64,000 nucleotides of DNA from CAVPWP01 sp963709395 (lineage in GTDB: Bacteria > Pseudomonadota > Alphaproteobacteria > Rhodobacterales > Rhodobacteraceae): the NCBI GenBank assembly GCA_963709395.1, contig CAVPWP010000013.1, positions 1 through 64,000 on the forward strand, read 5' to 3'. Made by a program: the position numbers and the translations under genes. The notes below the pieces were generated by a model that did not search any database, was not told the origin of the DNA, and saw only the letters and a program-made list of their open reading frames with translations. Numbering within the stretch: the first letter of the stretch is position 1; every line of letters begins with the position of its first letter. Below, one piece after another: positions 58,850 to 64,000 of this stretch.

Positions 58850-59175
58850 CGGACGGATTTTCAGAAGACGAAGTCGTCGCCACCGTGACCCGGCTGACGC
58901 GACGCGAGCTTGTGCGCTTTGTCGAAGGCGACTTCGTCAGGCCGGATCGGGCGGCACATGGGTACGTCTTTCGCCGTATCGATATCGCGCGGCTGGAGCT
59001 TCTGTGCGATCTGTCCCAGGATCTCGAGATGGACGAGACGGGCTTGGGAATCGTGATCTCTCTCGTCGACCAGCTGCATGCGGCGCGGCAAGATATTGCG
59101 ACCATGGCGCGTGCGATTGATGCGCTGCCGGCAGAGCTGAAGGCTCAGCTTCTGGACAAGATGAAGCGGCCCTGA
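58846..59175 (+). CDS. cbpM: CbpM-like chaperone modulator
   Basis: Small protein of 109 residues with a MerR-like helix-turn-helix region. SEDEVVATVTRLTRRELVRF is followed by VEGDFVRPDRAAHGYVFRRI and DIARLELLCDLSQDLEMDE, the arrangement of CbpM proteins, which bind the J domain of CbpA and limit its activity. A leucine-rich coiled coil closes the protein. It is translationally coupled to the J-protein gene, the strongest support for the call. Confidence 0.85.
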   Translation: MTDGFSEDEVVATVTRLTRRELVRFVEGDFVRPDRAAHGYVFRRIDIARLELLCDLSQDLEMDETGLGIVISLVDQLHAARQDIATMARAIDALPAELKAQLLDKMKRP

Positions 59176-59339
59176 ACGGCCTTGTTTGATATCCCGGTCC
59201 ATTGCCTGGCAGTTCGCCCGGGACAGCCGGTCCTGATCTGCCTGCGGCAGGAGGACGACAGCCCAAGGGGCGTGCGGGTCGGACGACAGTGTTCCGAAGA
59301 GCGAGCGGCACTCGTCTCGGCCAAAGGGAGATGAGCCGC

Positions 59340-61247
59340 ATGGAACAGACCGGATCCGATCGCTTCAAGACCGCCATCCTGCTCATGGCAGCGATTGGCC
59401 TGATCGCGGGACTCGCGTTCTGGTTGGCCGGCAGGGCCGAGATCGCGAACCTTGTCTGGATCGCCGGGGTGGTTCCCGCGCTTGCCGCACTTGTTGTCGA
59501 GATCGTCCGGAGCATTGGGCGCGGCGAGGTGGGCCTCGACATCGTTGCCGCGCTCTCCATGTCTGCAGCACTTGTCTTCGGCGAGACCCTCGCGGCGGCG
59601 GTCGTGGCGGTGATGTATTCGGGCGGCACCTTCCTTGAAAGCTTTGCCGAGGGCCGCGCCCGGCGTTCGATGCAGGACCTTCTGTCCCGTGTGCCCCGAA
59701 CGGCGACCCGGCATCGGAACGGTGGGTTGGAGGAGGTCCCGCTTGATGATCTCGCCCCCGGTGACCGCCTGCTGATCCGTCAGGGCGACGTGGTGCCGGT
59801 AGACGGCATGGTGGCCTCCGAAGCCGCTTTCCTCGACACCTCGGCGCTGACGGGAGAGTCCCTGCCAGTCCGGCTGGCGCGCGGGGCCGACGCCATGAGC
59901 GGCTCGACCAACGCCGGCGAGGCCTTTGACCTGACAGCCACGCGCGAGGCGAAAGACAGCACCTATGCCGGGATCGTGCGGCTGGTTGAGGCGGCGCAGG
60001 CGTCGAAGGCGCCCATGTCGCGCCTGGCCGACCGCTGGTCGCTTGGCTTCCTCGCGATCACGGTCACCATCGCCTTCGCGGCCTGGTGGTTCACCGGCGA
60101 TCCGATCCGGGCTGTTGCAGTCCTGGTCGTTGCCACGCCCTGTCCGCTGATCCTGGCCGTTCCCGTGGCCCTGGTGGCGGGCCTCTCGCGCGCGGCGCAT
60201 TTCGGCGTGCTGATCAAGGGCGCGGGCCCGCTCGAGACGATGGCGCGCATCCGCACCCTGATCCTCGACAAGACCGGCACCCTGACGGATGGTCGGCCGC
60301 AGATCGTGTCGATCGACAGCCATGACGGCATGTCCGGGGACGAGATCCTGCGCCTTGCCGCAGCACTTGATCAGGCCTCCAAGCACCCTGTGGCGCAGGC
60401 CATCGTCACCGCCGCAAAGGCACGCGGCTATGCGCTGCCCGTGCCGTCGGATGTGGCGGAGATCCCGGGCGAAGGGGTCGTGGGCCATGTCGAGGGCCGC
60501 AGCGTGATCGTCGGGGGCGACGGTTTCGTGGCGTCACGCGTCGGGCGGCCGGCGGGCGATCTTCCCGCCATGGCTGCCGGATCGGTCCTGGTCGCGGTGG
60601 CGGTCGACGGCCACATGGCGGGGCATCTGGTGATGTCCGACCCGTTGCGCGAGGGCGCGGGTGCCATGCTGGACGGGCTGCGCGGCCAGGGGATCGGGCG
60701 CATCCTGCTTGCCACCGGCGACCGCGCGGACGTGGCCGAGCGCGTGACCGAAGGTCTGGGCCTCGACGGGCTGCGTGCCGATCTGACCCCTGACCAGAAG
60801 GTCCTGCTCGTCGTCTCGGAGCGCAAAAACGGGCCCGTGATGATGGTGGGCGACGGGGTGAACGACGCGCCCGCACTCGCGGCGGCCGACGTGGGCGTCG
60901 CGATGGGCGCGAGGGGTGCCGCGGCCTCGGCCGAAGCGGCCGACGTCGTGCTGCTGGTCGACCGGATCGACAGGCTCGGGCAGGGGATCGAGATCGCGCG
61001 GGCCTCGCGCCGGATCGCGGTCGAAAGCGTCGTCGTGGGGATCGGTCTCTCCGTCCTCGGCATGATCGCGGCCGCTTATGGCTATCTGACCCCGGTGCAA
61101 GGCGCCCTGCTGCAGGAGGTGATCGACGTCGCCGTGATCCTGAACGCGCTGCGCGCCCTGCGCATTGTGCCCCATGAGACCGCAACGGTGAAATCACCAA
61201 GCGTCGCGCCGGCGCAGGCCGACTTTCCCGAAGCATCGACGCCATGA
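59340..61247 (+). CDS. P1B-type heavy-metal ATPase with TPCP motif
   Basis: Metal-transporting P-type ATPase of 635 residues. The ATG at 59,340 has AGGGAG 9 bases upstream. The A-domain loop is DTSALTGESLPV, the transmembrane metal site reads VATPCPLILAVPVA (TPCP rather than CPC), the phosphorylation site DKTGTLTDG lies near residue 309, the P1B-specific His-Pro is in ASKHPVAQAI, and GDGVNDAPALAAADVG closes the P domain. There is no N-terminal metal-binding domain. TPCP types are a less studied P1B subgroup. The following genes (VIT/CCC1 fragment, bacterioferritin) suggest a role with iron or a similar metal. Confidence 0.9.
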   Translation: MEQTGSDRFKTAILLMAAIGLIAGLAFWLAGRAEIANLVWIAGVVPALAALVVEIVRSIGRGEVGLDIVAALSMSAALVFGETLAAAVVAVMYSGGTFLESFAEGRARRSMQDLLSRVPRTATRHRNGGLEEVPLDDLAPGDRLLIRQGDVVPVDGMVASEAAFLDTSALTGESLPVRLARGADAMSGSTNAGEAFDLTATREAKDSTYAGIVRLVEAAQASKAPMSRLADRWSLGFLAITVTIAFAAWWFTGDPIRAVAVLVVATPCPLILAVPVALVAGLSRAAHFGVLIKGAGPLETMARIRTLILDKTGTLTDGRPQIVSIDSHDGMSGDEILRLAAALDQASKHPVAQAIVTAAKARGYALPVPSDVAEIPGEGVVGHVEGRSVIVGGDGFVASRVGRPAGDLPAMAAGSVLVAVAVDGHMAGHLVMSDPLREGAGAMLDGLRGQGIGRILLATGDRADVAERVTEGLGLDGLRADLTPDQKVLLVVSERKNGPVMMVGDGVNDAPALAAADVGVAMGARGAAASAEAADVVLLVDRIDRLGQGIEIARASRRIAVESVVVGIGLSVLGMIAAAYGYLTPVQGALLQEVIDVAVILNALRALRIVPHETATVKSPSVAPAQADFPEASTP

Positions 61248-61520
61248 GCCGTCTGGTGCACTCCGAAGTCCACATGGTCCATCGTAGCGGCTGACCGCGA
61301 GCGACCGTTCTTGGCGCCAACGACGGGCTTGTCTCGACCGCCAGCCTTGTCGTCGGCGTCGCCGCCGCAGGATCAGGGCGCCCTGAAATCCTGATCGCGG
61401 GTCTTGCCGGTCTTGTCGCAGGGGCAATGTCGATGGCAAAGTATGTCTCCGCCAGGGTCTCGAGGACTCCTGGGACGAGCTTGCGCCTTCGGTGAAGGCG
61501 GCCAGCAAAAAACTGAGCTG
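61244..61520 (+). pseudogene. VIT1/CCC1-family metal transporter, degenerate
   Basis: Remnant of an Fe/Mn transporter. The start ATGA overlaps the ATPase stop, and the first frame ends at once (MSRLVHSEVHMVHRSG). Other frames give the family core: VLGANDGLVSTASLVVGVAA and ILIAGLAGLVAGAMSMAKYV, the typical first two helices of VIT proteins. The rest, about two thirds, is missing. Inactive as read. Its position between a P-type ATPase and a bacterioferritin marks an iron-handling operon. Confidence 0.7.
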
Positions 61521-61694
61521 ACGCGGGGTTTCGATCGACCGAAGCGCGCCCTTCCATAAGTGGCGCGCGTGATCGGCCTCCGCATCACGCTACATACTGA
61601 AATGTCCTCGGCGCCCCCCACAGGGCGCACGGGGCCAAACATTCGGACACGTCCGCAAGGGCCACGCGCCCTGCACAAGCAAACGGAGAGTGAC

Positions 61695-62180
61695 ATGTCA
61701 AACCAGTCCCGCAGCCTTAAAAACCTGCAAACCGCGCTCGCCATGGAGATGACGGCGGTCAACCAGTACCTGCTTCATGCGCATGTGCTTGAAGACTGGG
61801 GGCTCGATGCCCTCGCAGAGAAGATGCGCGCCGAAATGACCGAGGAACTGGGTCATGCCGGGCGGTTCATCGACCGGATCCTCTATCTTGGTGGCGATCC
61901 CGAAATCGTCGCGAGCAAGACGCCTAAACGCGCAAAATCGCTCGAGGATCTGTTTGAAGCCGACCTCAAGGAAGAGAAGGGGGCCCTCGAGTTCTACTCC
62001 GAGGCGGCAGTGGCAGCCAGCGACGATCGCGACATCGGCACCCGTATTCTCTTCGAAGGGATCATCCTTGACGAGGAAGGCCACGCCGACTGGCTGTCCC
62101 GGCAGTTGGCCCTGCTCGAGCGGATGGGCGAGCCGGCGTACATGGCCCGACATATGGGTGATGCAACGAAAGACGAATGA
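61695..62180 (+). CDS. bfr: Bacterioferritin lacking the haem-ligand Met
   Basis: Iron-storage protein of 161 residues; numbering matches E. coli Bfr without gaps in the key region. The ferroxidase ligands are all present: Glu18, Glu51, His54, Glu94, Glu127 and His130. Position 52, the Met that binds haem between two subunits in standard bacterioferritins, is Leu (TEELGHAGRF). The protein should still oxidise and store iron but may not bind haem. GGAGAG precedes the ATG. Neighbours are a metal ATPase and a VIT remnant. Confidence 0.9.
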   Translation: MSNQSRSLKNLQTALAMEMTAVNQYLLHAHVLEDWGLDALAEKMRAEMTEELGHAGRFIDRILYLGGDPEIVASKTPKRAKSLEDLFEADLKEEKGALEFYSEAAVAASDDRDIGTRILFEGIILDEEGHADWLSRQLALLERMGEPAYMARHMGDATKDE

Positions 62181-62190
62181 CTGCTTTTGG

Positions 62191-62228
62191 CGGAAGGGCG
62201 CGACCGAAGGTCCTGTCGCGCGCTTCCG
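62191..62228. terminator. 14-bp hairpin after bacterioferritin gene
   Basis: CGGAAGGGCGCGAC and GTCGCGCGCTTCCG form a 14-base stem with one mismatch, 10 bases after the stop. There is no T-run, so this is a candidate terminator or RNA-stabilising hairpin. Confidence 0.45.
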
Positions 62229-62365
62229 TCCCGCCGAAGACCGGCCGGCGTCCCATCCGGTCCGTCGCCCATCGGCTGCGGCATCATCAAGTTCCGCGGC
62301 ACGTGCATTGACTTTGGACCTGCATCCGGTTCTGCCATCCCTGTCGGCCGAGATGGAGGAATGAC

Positions 62366-63559
62366 TTGAAACAGATCGAAACGATGCGCGCCGAGATGCT
62401 GGCCGACTATGCGGACATTCTGACGCAGACCTATCCCGCATTCTCCGATGCCGAGATGGAAGCGCGCGAGGCCCGCCTCCTGGACCTCGCGGACGCGCGG
62501 GGACTGGACGCGGTTCTGGTGGTCGAGGCAGGGCGGGCAGGGTCCGCGACCGGCTGGATCACCGGCTGGCCCGTCACCGCCGAGGCCGTGACCGTTCTGG
62601 GCGGCACCCTGCCGCGCACGATGTATGTCCAGCACTTCAACCACCTCCCGCTTGCCCGGCGCATCGCGTGGCGGACGGCGGTGGAATGGGGCCGGAAATC
62701 CGGCGTCGCGGAAGCCGCCGATCTGATGAAGCGCGGCGGGACGCGGCGGATCGGCCTCGTGGGGCGGCTGCCGATGGGGCAGTTCGAGGCACTTGCCGGG
62801 ATGTTCGAGTTGACCGACCTCAATGCCGACTACACCCGGCTTCGACTGGTGAAGTCCGCCGAAGAGATCCGCTGGATGGAACTCGCCGCCGCGCTGACAG
62901 ATCTGGGCATCGCGGCCCTGGCCGAGGGCGCGCGCCCCGGCATGGACGAGCGTGAGTTGGGCGCGCTGGTGGAGAGCGGGTTCCTGCGCCATGGTGCGAC
63001 AAGCTTCCTGCACTACTTTCTCGCGACGCCGATGCAGGCCTCGGACGGAGGTGTGCCCCGGCAGTATGGATCGACCCGGCCGCTGGCCACGGGCGACACG
63101 CTCTCGACCGAGATCAGCGCGGATTTCTGGGGCTATACCGGGCAGGTCTTGCGGACCTTCTTCGTCGGGGCCGAGCCGACGCCGGCCTATCGCGAGATGC
63201 ACGAGGTGGCCGAAGCGGCTCTTGACGCGATCCTCGTCAAGGTGAAACCCGGTACCACCGCGGGCGAGCTGGTGGACGCCTCGGCGGTCATCGAGGCGGG
63301 GGGGTTCACCATCATCGACGACCTCGTTCACGGCTATGGGGGCGGCTATCTTCCGCCCGTGCTCGGCACCGCAAGCCGCCCCGCGGCGGTTGCGCGCCCC
63401 GACCTGACGCTGGCCGAGAACATGTGCCTCGTGGTGCAGCCGAACGTCACGACGCCGGACGGACTGGCGGGCGTCCAGACAGGGCATCTGATCCAGGTCA
63501 CCGCCGACGGCTATCGCGACCTGCAACGCTTCCCGCGCGGCTACCGCGTCATCGGGTGA
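62366..63559 (+). CDS. M24 (pita-bread) fold protein without metal ligands
   Basis: Protein of 397 residues with the creatinase/aminopeptidase-P fold. An N-terminal domain (~1-160) precedes the M24 domain. The usual M24 Asp-Asp-His-Glu-Glu metal site is not preserved. DxG...D.TRTF is replaced by TEISADFWGYTGQVLRTFF, the His remains in DLVHGYGGGYLPP, and the Glu positions are changed in LAENMCLVVQPN and GVQTGHLIQVT. The relation is therefore to creatinase-like, metal-free members or to a non-enzyme. The start is TTG at 62,366 with GGAGGA upstream; ATG at 62,384 is an alternative. Confidence 0.82.
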   Translation: MKQIETMRAEMLADYADILTQTYPAFSDAEMEAREARLLDLADARGLDAVLVVEAGRAGSATGWITGWPVTAEAVTVLGGTLPRTMYVQHFNHLPLARRIAWRTAVEWGRKSGVAEAADLMKRGGTRRIGLVGRLPMGQFEALAGMFELTDLNADYTRLRLVKSAEEIRWMELAAALTDLGIAALAEGARPGMDERELGALVESGFLRHGATSFLHYFLATPMQASDGGVPRQYGSTRPLATGDTLSTEISADFWGYTGQVLRTFFVGAEPTPAYREMHEVAEAALDAILVKVKPGTTAGELVDASAVIEAGGFTIIDDLVHGYGGGYLPPVLGTASRPAAVARPDLTLAENMCLVVQPNVTTPDGLAGVQTGHLIQVTADGYRDLQRFPRGYRVIG

Positions 63560-63681
63560 CAGGCTGTGGCCGACCCGGCGGCAGATGCCCCCGGGTCCTG
63601 CCGCGACGCAGCGGAGGGATGATTGCCTTCTGGCCCCAAGTCCTTATTGCTTGGCGAAACCCTCTGGCAGGAGTCACGTCG

Positions 63682-64000
63682 ATGGCACGACCCCCCGGCG
63701 CCGCGCCGCAGCGTGATACGCTGATGATCGATCTGGCCCTGCAGGGGGGCGGGTCGCACGGCGCTTATACCTGGGGCGTGCTCGACTGCATCCTCGACAC
63801 CGACTGGATCGAGATCGAAGGGATCTCGGGCACCTCGGCGGGGGCGATCAACGCGGCCCTTCTGGCGCATGGTCTGGCCACGGGAGGGCGCGCGGCGGCG
63901 CGCGAAGCGCTGTCGGAATTCTGGCGCCGGGTCTCACGCGCTTCGGCGTTCAGTCCGTTCCAGCGGACCCCTCTCGACCGCGCGATGGGGCGCTGGACGC
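63682..64000 (+). CDS. Patatin-like phospholipase (cut by window end)
   Basis: First 106 residues of a patatin-family lipid acyl hydrolase. The oxyanion motif GGGSHGAYTWGVLD and the nucleophile motif GISGTSAGAINAALLAHG (G-x-S-x-G) are seen. GGAG lies 10 bases before the ATG. The Asp-Gly pair and the rest of the domain are beyond the window. Likely cytosolic or membrane-peripheral. Confidence 0.88.
   Translation, partial: MARPPGAAPQRDTLMIDLALQGGGSHGAYTWGVLDCILDTDWIEIEGISGTSAGAINAALLAHGLATGGRAAAREALSEFWRRVSRASAFSPFQRTPLDRAMGRWT

Noticed and set aside
61994..63526. 510-codon minus-strand frame over the M24-fold gene
   Set aside because: Antisense shadow without motifs.

Overview
The window is high-GC DNA with an alphaproteobacterial, probably Rhodobacterales (Roseobacter-like), gene content. 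The pointers are a stand-alone short LOV protein, quaternary-amine and polyamine uptake and breakdown genes, a class I-like PHA synthase, a J-protein with a CbpM-like partner, and a giant type I-secreted RTX protein. Everything is read from sequence alone; family names are recognition calls, not search results. I saw no rRNA, tRNA or CRISPR array.

Layout. 1-17.6 kb: a giant repeat-rich RTX protein (about 3640 residues, split by two frameshifts) faces a complete type I secretion set (HlyD-type adaptor, LapB-type ABC exporter, TolC-type channel) and an OmpA-family protein. The block has a degenerate IS6-family transposase end on each side. 17.7-27.6 kb: a quaternary-amine module with a DeoR-type regulator, binding protein, ATPase, double-length permease, choline-kinase-like phosphotransferase and dimethylglycine-dehydrogenase-like flavoprotein, followed by a methyltransferase and a second kinase. 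27.9-34.6 kb: membrane and redox genes (two DoxX-like proteins, an NAD(P)-binding protein, FolB-like aldolase, double Rmf/CrpP-like protein), then a translationally coupled operon (DCC thiol protein, ICMT/MddA-like methyltransferase, UbiG-like methyltransferase, TMEM205-like protein) and a short LOV photoreceptor.

35-48.5 kb is a scarred region: frameshifted and truncated genes, IS6 remnants, acetylpolyamine amidohydrolase, N-carbamoylputrescine amidase, a Pot-type polyamine ABC operon and three amidase genes. 48.9-57.7 kb holds an outer-membrane barrel, a 3'-truncated class D beta-lactamase, a PHA synthase, a cupin, a GNAT enzyme and a tripartite MacAB/Lol-like exporter. 57.9-64 kb holds DnaJ/CbpM-type chaperones, a P1B-type ATPase, a wrecked VIT/CCC1 transporter, a bacterioferritin lacking the usual haem ligand, an M24-fold protein lacking metal ligands, and the start of a patatin-like phospholipase.

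Two features run through the window. First, at least six degenerate IS6-family fragments lie at borders between gene modules, which suggests assembly by IS-mediated rearrangement. Second, many genes are broken by one-base indels, densest at 38-48 kb; these may be sequencing errors or real decay, and only read data can tell. The best candidates for new biology are the kinase-containing methylated-amine operon and the coupled DCC/methyltransferase operon ending in a LOV protein.
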